A program made the translations under genes and the position numbers. Below are positions 34,661 to 43,599 of a stretch of DNA of 52,763 nucleotides, piece after piece; position 1 is the stretch's first letter, and each line of letters starts with the position of its first letter. Under the pieces are notes generated by a model. That model was given only the letters and a program-made list of their open reading frames with translations. It had not been told where the DNA came from and searched no databases. Origin of the DNA: Bryobacterales bacterium (lineage in GTDB: Bacteria; Acidobacteriota; Terriglobia; Bryobacterales; Bryobacteraceae); the NCBI GenBank assembly GCA_020854055.1, contig JADZGD010000150.1, forward strand, positions 1-52,763, written 5' to 3'.

Positions 34661-36286
34661 CTACGAAGCGCTCTCAACGGCCCGGTTGTAGATCCGTAAG
34701 TCGCGCAGCGCGCCTCGAAAACTATCCTGGACTCCCAGGCCGATCAGCAGCGGCCGGTCATTCGAAATGTCGTAATCCGTTCCCGCAATGGAGCCCGACG
34801 CTGCCGCCGCTTCGCCGTCAATCCAGAGCTTCAAACGGTCGGCTTTGCGAACGGCCATGACGTGTCTCCACCCCGGCCTCAAAGCGCGGTCGATGGTGGC
34901 GCACTTTCCTTCTTCCATCGCATATACGTGTCCGGAAGGAAGGGTCCCGCAAAAAAGCTTTCCCTGAAATACCGCCATGGACCACGCGCGCCGGTACGTG
35001 ACATCCGGCGTGGCATCCAGTTGCCCGGTATTTGTCCATTCCTGGCCGCCGTCATAACGGTAGACCTGCGCAAGCGGCAGCGTACCGCTATAGAGTTTTC
35101 CGTTGTACACCGCCATTCCCATCGATTCTTTTTCGTTGCCCAACCGCCCCACCGGCACCCAACGATTGTCCCGTTCTCTCCGGAATACTTCTGACCTCGG
35201 CCACGTTGATACGAACAGCTTGGCGTCATATACCGCGAATCCGTAGGTCTGCTGCACGCCCTCGAACTTTCCCGCCGTTTCCCAGTTTGTGCCGCTGGAA
35301 TACCGATAAACCTGGCCGGTGTCCCACCCGGTTCCGTATAGCTCGCCGTCGAACACAATCAGGTTGTTGACTCTGTTGCCGTTCGCATTTCCGCAGAACG
35401 CCCAACGCTGACCGCCCTCGTACCGGTAGACCCCCGCCGGATGGTACATCGCCGAGACGTACAATTTACCCCGAAAGACCGCCATCCCGCCGATTGCAAC
35501 GGATTCGGAAGGTCTTCCGCAATCGATCCATCGTCGGCCCCCTTCATAGCGGTAAATCTTTCCTCCCGCGGTCTGGTTCGGTGAGACTGGAAGCTGTGAC
35601 CCGCCCAGGTTATATCGGGAGGTTCCGGCGTAAATCCTGCCCTCGTACACAATCAGCGATTCAACGGAATTGCTTCGGTCCGGGCTGCCGCAATCGACCC
35701 ACTCTTGACCCGATTCATAGCGGTAGACATGTCCCGCTTCCGTCTCACCTGCCTCGCAGGTGGCGGCGTACAGCGCGCCGTCATGAACGAGCAGATGCCA
35801 AATGAAAATAGCGGCGCCCGGCCGGCCGCAGTCGGCCCATTCGGGCACGGAACGTCCGGCGTCGATACCGAACTGCAAATTCCGGTGGTTTGCCTGATCG
35901 CTGGTGACGCCGCTGTTGGAGAGCAGGCTCAGGCCGAAGCCCCGCCGCAGTTGCGGATCGTACTTCGTGACGATGCCGCCGGAAAGATCGCCCGTCACAT
36001 CATCATCTCGAATCCAAGCGGAAATCGTGAAATCTTTCGCGCCGGGATCGAGCAGCTTTCCATGCGCCACCTCGATGTGCGCTCCGCGACCGTCGAACCT
36101 GGCTTCGGCGCCCGTGAATCGCACGCCCTGCGCTTTGCCATGATGGCCGTTGCCGGATGAATCCCGGGCATCGCGCAGCAGCTTCCAATGCGCGATCAGG
36201 CCAGCATCCCAGGACGCGTTCGCAGGGAGATCGCCCAACGCGAAACACGCCGGCGGAAGTACCGCGAGCAGGCGTCTACGGTTCAC
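34661..36286 (-). CDS. LamG domain interrupted by a beta-propeller
   Basis: 541 residues. A leader (NRRRLLAVLPPACFALG) is followed by the first half of a laminin-G/concanavalin-like fold (about 29-130: LIAHWKL, DSSGNGHHGKAQG, DFTISAWIRDD). From about 150 to 455 run repeated blades of the form GxLYxGT...VYRYxGGxxWxxCG, typical of a beta-propeller. The LamG fold then resumes (GWRHVMAVRKADRLKLWIDG ... FRGALRDLRIYNRAV, about 465-536). Both parts suggest carbohydrate or extracellular-matrix binding. The GTG start at 36286 has the 15-bp element 6 nt upstream. It neighbours two glycosidase-like genes. Confidence 0.75.
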   Translation of the reverse strand: MNRRRLLAVLPPACFALGDLPANASWDAGLIAHWKLLRDARDSSGNGHHGKAQGVRFTGAEARFDGRGAHIEVAHGKLLDPGAKDFTISAWIRDDDVTGDLSGGIVTKYDPQLRRGFGLSLLSNSGVTSDQANHRNLQFGIDAGRSVPEWADCGRPGAAIFIWHLLVHDGALYAATCEAGETEAGHVYRYESGQEWVDCGSPDRSNSVESLIVYEGRIYAGTSRYNLGGSQLPVSPNQTAGGKIYRYEGGRRWIDCGRPSESVAIGGMAVFRGKLYVSAMYHPAGVYRYEGGQRWAFCGNANGNRVNNLIVFDGELYGTGWDTGQVYRYSSGTNWETAGKFEGVQQTYGFAVYDAKLFVSTWPRSEVFRRERDNRWVPVGRLGNEKESMGMAVYNGKLYSGTLPLAQVYRYDGGQEWTNTGQLDATPDVTYRRAWSMAVFQGKLFCGTLPSGHVYAMEEGKCATIDRALRPGWRHVMAVRKADRLKLWIDGEAAAASGSIAGTDYDISNDRPLLIGLGVQDSFRGALRDLRIYNRAVESAS

Positions 36287-36292
36287 CTCCGT

Positions 36293-36307
36293 AATGTATT
36301 ACAAAAT
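36293..36307. promoter_or_regulatory. Shared 15-bp promoter element, copy 2, between divergent genes
   Basis: AATGTATTACAAAAT sits 6 nt before the GTG at 36286 (minus) and 8 nt before the ATG at 36316 (plus). Its near-palindromic TGTATTACA core could act in both directions. Flanking bases on the GTG side also match copy 1 (23 of 26 positions). Confidence 0.55.
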
Positions 36308-36315
36308 AGAGTGCG

Positions 36316-38508
36316 ATGCCCGCCATACGATCCTGTCTTGCGCTTGTCGTTCTCTACGCCGCTACGCCGGCCGCCGGGAAGGTGGATTTCGGCTACGCCT
36401 TTGCTCCACCGCACCGCATTACTGTCGCCCGGCCGGGCGCTTCGGAAAAGACGCTGCTCGATCTGGAGCCCGGCAGCCTCACGCTCTCCTGGACTTACGA
36501 CGATCTTCGCTCCACGCCGCTGGGAATCTGGAAGGAGCCGCGGACTGGCTGGCGCATCCGAATTCAGCCCGCCCTCGACGGTAAACCCTTCACGTCCAGC
36601 CGCTGGAGCCGGGGTGGCGGATATCTGCCCATGCTCGAGAATCTGTACGAAGATCCGGCGGCGATCCTCCGCCTGGAGGCGATCGGCGCTAGCGGTGCCG
36701 CTCTCATCCGCGTGACCGCCGCCAATCGCGACACGCGGCCACACCGTATCGCTATTCCCGCTGAAGTGCACCGCGGCTGGGTGGCGCACAATCCCTCCTG
36801 GGCAGAGCCGGGCGTCGATCCCGATACGCTGGTCGCCGGCCAGCAGGAGCGGGCAGACCGCATCCTTCTGTTGGCCGCGGGAGGGCCCGTCACACCCGGA
36901 CGTCTCTCCACCGCGCTCGAATGGAATCTGGCCCCGGGTGAGACCGCTAGCGGCTGGTTTGTCCGTCCATATAAAGCGTATCAGGGGGAACTTCCGGCTC
37001 TGCGCAAGCAGGATTGGTCCTTGCGGTTTGCCGCCGCCGAGAAGGAGTGGCGCGAACTGATCGCCGGCGCCGCCCGCTTCGACATTCCCGATGCCGCCGT
37101 TCGCAATGCGCTCTACGCCTGCCTGGCCGACCTGTTCATCATGCGCGAGCCTCTGGCCCAGGGCTACGCCGGCGTGACTCCAGGCACGGAACTGTATCGC
37201 TCCACCAACTCGTTTGAACCCGTCGCGGCCGCCATCGCAGTTGACCAACTCGGCCTCCACCCGGAAGCCGCCGACGGCCTCCGCGTCCACATTGATCTTC
37301 AAGGTGCAGATGGCAACTGGAACGATCCCACCGGCTGGGATCACCACTGCTGGGGTGTCGCCGGCTTCAAAGCCTGGGCGGCCATGGAACATTACCGTCT
37401 TACCGGCGACCGGCAGTTTCTCGAATCCGTCTATCCCCACCTCGCCGCCAGTTCCCGCTGGCAGGAGTCGCGCCGCCGCACTACCCGCGTGCCGGATCCG
37501 GAAGGTTCGCGCCCTCCTACCTACGGCCTGATGCCCCGTGGCATGGGAGATGGAGGTTTAATGAACGGCACGGATTATTTCGGCGTCTTTTACACCCACA
37601 ACATCCTTGCCGTCTACGCCGACAAGTTGGCGGCGGAGGCAGCCGGGATTCTCGGCCGTGACGCCGACCGGGCGGAACTGGACCGGATTTATCGGACCGC
37701 CGCGTCCGACCTTCGAACGTCGCTGGCCAAGGGCGCAATTGAGGAAGACGGTTTTCGCTGGATACCGGGCACGCCGAATAAGACCTCGGGCAGCCGCTGG
37801 GGTGCGCTCTACGCACTGTTTCCAACCGGCCTGTTGGCCGCCGATGATCCGCTCATTACCGGCACCATTCGAAAAATGGAGCAATCACTCAGCCCCGGCG
37901 GCCAGCCCATCAACACCGGATGGATGCGTGATGGCGTATGGGTGGCGATAACGCTGGAAAACCTCGCCGAAGCCCACCTGGTGCGTGACGAAGCCGATCC
38001 GGCGATGGCTTATCTTTATTCTGCTCTCAACCACGCCACGCCGCTGCTGACCTGGTGCGAGGAGCGCGGCCAGGAACCAGGAACCAAGAAGATTGCCGGC
38101 GACCGCCAACACTTGTGGACTCCGCTGGCCGTGGTCCGCTTTCTGCGCGACTCCCTTGTGATGGAACAGGGCGCGGACCTGCACCTGGCGCGGGCCACCG
38201 CGCGCGGTTGGCTGGAAGACGGCAAAGCGGTTTCGGTCTTCCGGGCTTCTACCCACTTCGGCGATGTCAGTTACAGCATCCGGTCACTGGCCGGGAGCGG
38301 TGTCGTTCGCGCTACCGTCCAGCCTCCCTCGCGCGTCCGTCCGTCCGCCATTGTGCTGCATCTTCGCCACCCGGCGCGCGCGCGTATCACGTCGGTCACC
38401 GTGGACGGCAAGCCGTGGTCCGATTTCGACGCCGCGCGCGAAATCGTTCGCCTGCCGGGCGCCGGGTCCGCCGTTACGGTGGAGGCGCGTTACCCCCCGG
38501 CGCGTTGA
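36316..38508 (+). CDS. Exported six-hairpin glycoside hydrolase-like protein
   Basis: 730 residues with a signal peptide (CLALVVLYAATPAAG). An N-terminal beta domain (about 20-230) precedes an alpha/alpha barrel (about 250-620) with ELYRSTNSFEPVAAAIAV, GNWNDPTGWDHHCWGVAG, LMNGTDYFGVFYTHN and NTGWMRDGVWVAI; a beta C-terminal domain (VTVDGKPWSDFDAAREIVRL) ends it. This layout is that of GH15/GH78/GH142-like enzymes, though I cannot pick the family. It is divergent from the LamG-propeller gene over 29 bp and overlaps the convergent 38490 gene by 19 bp. Confidence 0.7.
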   Translation: MPAIRSCLALVVLYAATPAAGKVDFGYAFAPPHRITVARPGASEKTLLDLEPGSLTLSWTYDDLRSTPLGIWKEPRTGWRIRIQPALDGKPFTSSRWSRGGGYLPMLENLYEDPAAILRLEAIGASGAALIRVTAANRDTRPHRIAIPAEVHRGWVAHNPSWAEPGVDPDTLVAGQQERADRILLLAAGGPVTPGRLSTALEWNLAPGETASGWFVRPYKAYQGELPALRKQDWSLRFAAAEKEWRELIAGAARFDIPDAAVRNALYACLADLFIMREPLAQGYAGVTPGTELYRSTNSFEPVAAAIAVDQLGLHPEAADGLRVHIDLQGADGNWNDPTGWDHHCWGVAGFKAWAAMEHYRLTGDRQFLESVYPHLAASSRWQESRRRTTRVPDPEGSRPPTYGLMPRGMGDGGLMNGTDYFGVFYTHNILAVYADKLAAEAAGILGRDADRAELDRIYRTAASDLRTSLAKGAIEEDGFRWIPGTPNKTSGSRWGALYALFPTGLLAADDPLITGTIRKMEQSLSPGGQPINTGWMRDGVWVAITLENLAEAHLVRDEADPAMAYLYSALNHATPLLTWCEERGQEPGTKKIAGDRQHLWTPLAVVRFLRDSLVMEQGADLHLARATARGWLEDGKAVSVFRASTHFGDVSYSIRSLAGSGVVRATVQPPSRVRPSAIVLHLRHPARARITSVTVDGKPWSDFDAAREIVRLPGAGSAVTVEARYPPAR

Positions 38509-39350
38509 TTGTTCAGGCGTTCGTGGAAGAAACCGTTCAGTTCTCCGAACGATGTGATGCCGGCGAAGCCGGAGAAGGTGCCGTGCTCGGCGATCTCCCT
38601 GGCCGTCTTTAGAAATCCGGCCCAGGCCGCGCGAGCCAACCCGGAGCCAACGCTGATCCGCCGCACGCCCGCTTCGGCCAGGTCGCCCACGCGCAACCCG
38701 GAATCGGAGCTCATCAGTACATTGACCGGCTTCGGGGCTACCGCGTTCACTACCGTCCGGATCTCGTCGATGGTTCGTAATCCGGGCGCGTAGAGCACAT
38801 CGGCGCCTTCGGTCGCATAGGCCTCCAACCGCTTTACGGCCTCGCGAAGGGCATCGGCGTGCTGGGTAAGGAAGCACTCCGCCCGCGCCACCAGCAGGAC
38901 ACCCGTTTGAGTGCCGTCAATCGCTTTCCGCGCCGTCCGTACCCGCTCGATCGCTCGCGGCAGATCGTAGAGCGGATGTGTGCGGTCGCCAGTCGAGTCC
39001 TCAATCGACAATCCGGCCACGCCGGCCTCAACGCATAGCCTGACGTTCTCCGCCAGCGGTTCCAGTTCAGCGGCATAACCGGATTCAAAGTCCGCATTCA
39101 CCGGCAGGTTGGTCGCCGCCACCAGATCTTGCAGATGCGCCAGCACCGCCGCAACCGGCACAGCCCCTTCGGAATCGGGCAAACCAAGTGAAAATGCAAA
39201 ACCGGAACTGGTGGAGGCCAGGGCCTGAAATCCCAGGCGCTCCAGAAGCCGCGCCGTACCCGCGTCCCAGGGGTTGGGAATGACGAAGCAGCCACTCTCA
39301 TGAAGCCTTCGAAAAGCGTTTCTCCGTTCCCGAAAATTAAGGTTTCCCAT
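38490..39350 (-). CDS. PEP mutase/isocitrate lyase family protein (PEP_mutase type)
   Basis: 286 residues from the ATG at 39350 (MGNLNFRERRNAFRRLHES); the frame is open upstream to 39746 but without homology there. Signatures: CFVIPNPWDAGTARLLERLGF, SSGFAFSLGLPD, NLPVNADFESGYA and GLSIEDSTGD. It lacks a KKCGH loop and belongs to the 2-methylisocitrate-lyase-like PF13714 branch, where specific activities are seldom known. Only distantly related to the 9726 enzyme. Confidence 0.83.
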   Translation of the reverse strand: MGNLNFRERRNAFRRLHESGCFVIPNPWDAGTARLLERLGFQALASTSSGFAFSLGLPDSEGAVPVAAVLAHLQDLVAATNLPVNADFESGYAAELEPLAENVRLCVEAGVAGLSIEDSTGDRTHPLYDLPRAIERVRTARKAIDGTQTGVLLVARAECFLTQHADALREAVKRLEAYATEGADVLYAPGLRTIDEIRTVVNAVAPKPVNVLMSSDSGLRVGDLAEAGVRRISVGSGLARAAWAGFLKTAREIAEHGTFSGFAGITSFGELNGFFHERLNNQRAGG

Positions 39351-39480
39351 ATGTAAAGGCAGCGTAGCATAGCACCCGGATACCCGGACTCGCCTGAACG
39401 GTAAGGGTACGCGTGGTCTATGGTTTCCTTGTGCCGCGCGGCATATAGTGGCCCCAGGGAAAAGAAGCGGAAGGGAATTC

Positions 39481-40407
39481 GTGTCAACCAATACCGGATC
39501 AAGGCGCAGGAATGATCTTCGCAAGGCTACCGGCACCGGGGTTCTGCGGCTGGAGTTGAAAGACCGCGCGGGACACTCCCGGTGGTTGACCGCCGATGTC
39601 CTCGACCTGTCGGAAGAAGGAGCCGGCGTCGCACTGGCGACCCCGATCGCTCCGGGGACGAAGCTGACCGTTCGAACCACCTCCGGCGGAGCCAGCGGCC
39701 ACAGTGAGTCCCGCGCCCAGGTGCGGTACTGCTGTGAGCGCCCCAATGGCGCTTTCCGCGCCGGCCTGGAGTTTATCCGTGAAGAGCAGCAAGGGTCGTC
39801 CCAGCAGGACGAGACGGCCGCCCCCTGCGAAGCACTCGACTATTACGAACTACTGGAGTTGAGCCCCAATGCCAGTTTCGAAACGGTAGGCCGCGTCTAC
39901 CGCATCCTGGCCCAGCGCCTTCATCCCGACAACGTGGTCACCGGCAACGCCGAGGCTTTTGTACGGCTGTCGAATGCCTATCGCGTTCTCAGCGACCCGG
40001 AACAGCGCGCCGGCTATGACGCCACTTGCGCGCAGAACCGCAAGCTCCGGTGGAAGATCTTCGACCAGAGTTGGACTTCGAGCGGGCCGGAATCGGAGAA
40101 GCGCAAGCGGCAGGGAATTCTGGGCCTGCTCTATGCCAAGGTGCTGCACAATCCCGATCAGGCGGGAATGACCGTACTGGAGTTCGAAGACCTGCTGGGG
40201 TGTCCGCGGGAGCATCTCCAGGCCGCGCTCTGGTATCTCAGAGGCAAAGGCTTCATCGTGGGTGGAGACGGCGGGCGCTACTCACTCACGGTTGCCGGGT
40301 TTGAAGATTACGAATCGCATGCGGCGCAGCACCCGGTGAACGAAACCCGGCTGATTGCAGCCGAAGCCGGTTCGCCACCCGCACGCGCCGGGCAACATCC
40401 GAATTGA
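39481..40407 (+). CDS. PilZ-DnaJ-winged helix fusion protein
   Basis: 308 residues from GTG 39481 with GGAAGGGA upstream. Domain 1 (about 8-105) is PilZ, with the c-di-GMP-binding pair R10-xxx-R14 and D42-x-S-xx-G47 (DLSEEG) intact. Domain 2 (about 118-180) is a J-domain with DYYELLELSPNASFETV and a preserved HPD at 148-150. Domain 3 (about 210-290) looks like a winged helix (GMTVLEFEDLLGCPREHL, YSLTVAGFEDYE). The sequence implies a c-di-GMP-responsive DnaK co-chaperone or scaffold. The gene stands alone; no dnaK is near. Confidence 0.85.
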   Translation: MSTNTGSRRRNDLRKATGTGVLRLELKDRAGHSRWLTADVLDLSEEGAGVALATPIAPGTKLTVRTTSGGASGHSESRAQVRYCCERPNGAFRAGLEFIREEQQGSSQQDETAAPCEALDYYELLELSPNASFETVGRVYRILAQRLHPDNVVTGNAEAFVRLSNAYRVLSDPEQRAGYDATCAQNRKLRWKIFDQSWTSSGPESEKRKRQGILGLLYAKVLHNPDQAGMTVLEFEDLLGCPREHLQAALWYLRGKGFIVGGDGGRYSLTVAGFEDYESHAAQHPVNETRLIAAEAGSPPARAGQHPN

Positions 40408-40416
40408 CCCGATCCA

Positions 40417-41463
40417 TTAGCGTTTCAACGTGCCGTCCACAGCAATGCCCTTGACGGCGCCTTCGTAGAAGACCGCGGCGATCTCCACCGCCGCCGATTC
40501 GCCCGGACCGAGCCAGGCAGCCGTGCCTGCTTCGATGCCCTTCACAAGTCCGTCGCCGGGCATGGTGGTGAACGGTTCCACCGCCATCACGTGGCAGCGG
40601 CCCCACCACGGGTATCCCAGGCTGCCCCCGAACTCCTGCCAGAGCCACAGTAGCGGATACACCTGCTTGGGCCAAGCCAGGCCGAAGCCGAATCCGTGTG
40701 TGCCGCTTTCGAGCGTGTACCAGCCTTCGTCCAAGCCGCAGATATATCCAAAATCCGCGCTGCGGTGTCCCGGCGCCGGAATCACACTCAAATCAAGCGT
40801 TTTCCCGCCAGCTCCGGCGGCCGAAGGCCAGGTGGTAGTGGCACCCGGCTCCAGGCGCGAGTTCGGGCTGAGCGGCGTCCCATGCGCAATGAACTTGCGC
40901 GCCGGAACGCGCAAGCGGCAATCGCCGGCCAGAAAGTCGCTGGCGAACGCCGGGTGCTGGCCCCACATATACGGAAGCGGCTCGTGGCACTCGTTTGTAA
41001 TACGCTCGCTGATCTGAAGGCCGGAAAGCCCCTCCTCGGTCCGCACCGTGCGCCTCACCCGGAAGGGCATCCGGGCCAGGCCAACTTCGAACTCGATCTC
41101 CACCACCTTGCGGTCGGCCCGCCGCACCGTATAATCCCAGGCGGCCACCGCCGCCTCGCCGTGAAAGCCGATGGATGCGCCGCGATAGACACACGCGTCT
41201 CCTCCGCTCGGGAAAATGCACTGCCAGCCTCCCCCGTAGGCGTCCATCCAGGCCGTTTCGCTGCCGGCCTCGGCCAATGCCGCCGGGTTTGTCCTTCGGC
41301 GAATGCTCCAGGGAGCCGACCACAGCACATTCATTTCCCTGGGTTTGTACACGAATGAACGGATCTCCGCCCCCCGCTCGGGCAGCATCCGGACCCGCAT
41401 GTGTTCATTCTCGATCTCGATTGCCTGGTGCCCCGCCTCGACCGTCTCGCGATAGTTCAGCAT
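40417..41463 (-). CDS. DUF4432/aldose 1-epimerase-like protein
   Basis: 348 residues of the galactose-mutarotase beta-sandwich. It shows ENEHMRVRMLPERGAEIRSF, DAYGGGWQCIFPSGGD, YMWGQHPAF and EPFTTMPGDG. Family members epimerise or bind sugars; DUF4432 proteins occur with pectin and uronate genes. The C-terminus is beta rich. Downstream of the YchF-like gene by 12 bp on the same strand, so co-transcription is likely. Confidence 0.8.
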   Translation of the reverse strand: MLNYRETVEAGHQAIEIENEHMRVRMLPERGAEIRSFVYKPREMNVLWSAPWSIRRRTNPAALAEAGSETAWMDAYGGGWQCIFPSGGDACVYRGASIGFHGEAAVAAWDYTVRRADRKVVEIEFEVGLARMPFRVRRTVRTEEGLSGLQISERITNECHEPLPYMWGQHPAFASDFLAGDCRLRVPARKFIAHGTPLSPNSRLEPGATTTWPSAAGAGGKTLDLSVIPAPGHRSADFGYICGLDEGWYTLESGTHGFGFGLAWPKQVYPLLWLWQEFGGSLGYPWWGRCHVMAVEPFTTMPGDGLVKGIEAGTAAWLGPGESAAVEIAAVFYEGAVKGIAVDGTLKR

Positions 41464-41475
41464 GCTCGTCTCACA

Positions 41476-42549
41476 TCAGGAATGACGGATCACCAGCACG
41501 TCGCCGTCCTTGACGATGTACTCTTTGCCTTCCAGCCGCAGCAACCCCTTCTCCTTCACGCCCTGGTAACCGTCCAGTTCCACCAGCGACTTCCAGTTCA
41601 CCACCTCGGCCCGGATGAACTTCTTCTCAAAGTCGGTGTGGATTGCTCCGGCTGCCTTCTGCGCCGGGCTGTTTTGGGGAACCGTCCAGGCTCGCACCTC
41701 GGTTTCGCCCGCCGTGAGGAACGACATCAGCCCCAGCAGGGAGTAGGTTGCGTTGATGATTCGGGACAATCCCGATTCGCTGAGGCCGTAACTGGCCAGG
41801 TATTCGGCTGCGTCCTCGGCCGGCAGTTCCGCCAGCTCGGCTTCGATCTTTCCACACACTGCGGTCACGGCGGTCTGCGCCCTTGCTGCCAGCGGTCCCG
41901 CGCGGTAGGATTCCTCCACCTCGCGCAACCGTCCGGCCTCGTTCTCGCCCAGGTTCAGCACAAACAGCATCGGTTTCTGGGAAAGGAACTGGAACCCGCG
42001 TATGCGCTTCTCATCCTCCGCGCTCAGCTCCATGTTGCGCAGCGGCTTGGAATCTTCCAACAGCGTTTTGCACTTGTGCAGCAGTTCCGCTTCCCGGTCC
42101 AGTTCCGGATTCTTCACCTTCTTGCGGTCTTTCTCCAACCGCTCCAGGCGCTTCTCGACCACCACCAGGTCGCTCAACACCAACTCGAGGTCCAGGTCTT
42201 CGATGTCTCTCACCGGATCCACCGAGCCCTTCTCGTGCGGCACCGTGTCGGATTCAAACAGCCGCACCACGTGCGCCAGCGCGTCCACGACGCGAAGGCC
42301 CGCCAGGTAGCTCGGATCGCGCAGCGATTCCTTGGAGATCGCCGGAAAGTCCAGGTAGTCCACGGTAGCGTGAGTGATCTTGGGAGGATTAAATAGTTCC
42401 GCCAGCGCGTCCAGTCGAGCGTCGGGAACCTTGGCGACGCCCATGCGCGCTTCCATCGCGCCCACGCGCGCCGGTTCGTGGACTCCGGTCAGGATCGTGA
42501 ACAGGGAAGTCTTGCCCACCATTGGCAGGCCCACTATCGCAGTCTTCAT
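41476..42549 (-). CDS. ychF: YchF-family P-loop protein lacking G3
   Basis: 357 residues. The P-loop (GLPMVGKTSLF, G1), coiled coil (EKRLERLEKDRKKVKNPE), NxxE (VLNLGENE, which in YchF confers ATP preference) and the C-terminal TGS domain (AWTVPQNSPAQKAAGAIHTDF... EYIVKDGDVLVIRHS) are clear. The G3 DxxG of switch II, usually DIAGLV, reads YLDFPAISKE, so the catalytic region is altered. YchF binds ribosomes and acts in stress responses. Whether this copy hydrolyses nucleotide is doubtful. It follows the MoxR gene by 41 bp. Confidence 0.82.
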   Translation of the reverse strand: MKTAIVGLPMVGKTSLFTILTGVHEPARVGAMEARMGVAKVPDARLDALAELFNPPKITHATVDYLDFPAISKESLRDPSYLAGLRVVDALAHVVRLFESDTVPHEKGSVDPVRDIEDLDLELVLSDLVVVEKRLERLEKDRKKVKNPELDREAELLHKCKTLLEDSKPLRNMELSAEDEKRIRGFQFLSQKPMLFVLNLGENEAGRLREVEESYRAGPLAARAQTAVTAVCGKIEAELAELPAEDAAEYLASYGLSESGLSRIINATYSLLGLMSFLTAGETEVRAWTVPQNSPAQKAAGAIHTDFEKKFIRAEVVNWKSLVELDGYQGVKEKGLLRLEGKEYIVKDGDVLVIRHS

Positions 42550-42590
42550 ATTTTCAAATCTTGTATGTCACCCGGCGCGGCCAGTTGACC

Positions 42591-43559
42591 CTATAACGGC
42601 ACCTCGATCGATGCAAGGATCTCGTGCAGGATACGGTCCGTCAGGTCCGAGGTTCGTTGCGCCAGCCCGATCCGGTTGTTGATCACCACGCGGTGCGCAA
42701 ACACTGGTCCGGCCAACCGCTTGACATCATCCGGTATCGCGAAATCGCGCCCTTCGAGCAACGCCAGCGCCTGCGTTGCGCGATAGAGCGCCTGGGACCC
42801 TCGGGGACTTACGCCCAACGAAAGCGATTCGTGCTCTCGGGTACGCTCGACAATGGACAGCATATAGTCCACCACGGCATCATCAACGTTCACCGCCTCC
42901 GCGCGTGACTGTAGCGCCAGCACCTCTTCGGCCGGCAGTACCGCTTCCGCCGGCGGCCGCGCCGGACTGGTTCCGTTGCGGATGATCTGGCGTTCGCTGG
43001 CGGCGTCCGGGTAGCCGATCCGCAACCGCATCAGGAAGCGGTCCAGTTGTGACTCGGGCAGCGGATAAGTTCCGTGGTGCTCCACCGGATTTTGTGTGGC
43101 GATCACCATGAATGGCGCCGGAAGCGGGTGAGAGATGCCGTCGATGGTTACCTGGTTCTCGTTCATCGCCTCCAACAGCGCCGATTGCGTTTTTGGAGTG
43201 GTCCGGTTGATCTCGTCAGCCAGTAAAAAGTTGGTGAAAATGGGACCCGGTTTGAATTCGAATTGCTGCGAGTGGGCGTTGTAAATCGTTACTCCCAGCA
43301 CATCACTCGGCAGCATGTCTGAGGTGAACTGAAGCCGGTGAAACCGGCACTCCACCCCTCGCGCCAGCGCTTGCGCCAGCGTCGTCTTGCCAACCCCGGG
43401 AACATCCTCGATGAGCAAGTGGCCGCGCGCCAGCAGCGCCACCAGCGACAGCCGGACTCCTTCGCTCTTTCCGCGAATCGCAGCCGACAGCGCCGACTCC
43501 AACTTGCGGAGCCTGTCAAGCACCACCGGCGGGGCTTCGCTTGTATCCCGCGGGGTCAT
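42591..43559 (-). CDS. MoxR-family AAA+ ATPase
   Basis: 322 residues from the ATG at 43559. Walker A (VPGVGKTTLAQAL), Walker B with DEINRTTPKTQ, sensor 1 (IATQNPVEHHGTYPLPESQLDRF) and the second-region Arg. MoxR ATPases are chaperones activating partners such as von Willebrand domain proteins; DUF58 partners are missing here. It faces the 43600 gene divergently across 40 bp. An upstream start at 43616 is possible but overlaps that gene. Confidence 0.92.
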   Translation of the reverse strand: MTPRDTSEAPPVVLDRLRKLESALSAAIRGKSEGVRLSLVALLARGHLLIEDVPGVGKTTLAQALARGVECRFHRLQFTSDMLPSDVLGVTIYNAHSQQFEFKPGPIFTNFLLADEINRTTPKTQSALLEAMNENQVTIDGISHPLPAPFMVIATQNPVEHHGTYPLPESQLDRFLMRLRIGYPDAASERQIIRNGTSPARPPAEAVLPAEEVLALQSRAEAVNVDDAVVDYMLSIVERTREHESLSLGVSPRGSQALYRATQALALLEGRDFAIPDDVKRLAGPVFAHRVVINNRIGLAQRTSDLTDRILHEILASIEVPL

Positions 43560-43599
43560 TCCTACCCATGATACCGGATCGGAGGTAACATCTAAGTCT

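Noticed and set aside
41401..42396. Plus-strand frame opposite ychF
   Set aside because: Antisense shadow, Gln/His/Leu-rich with no domain.
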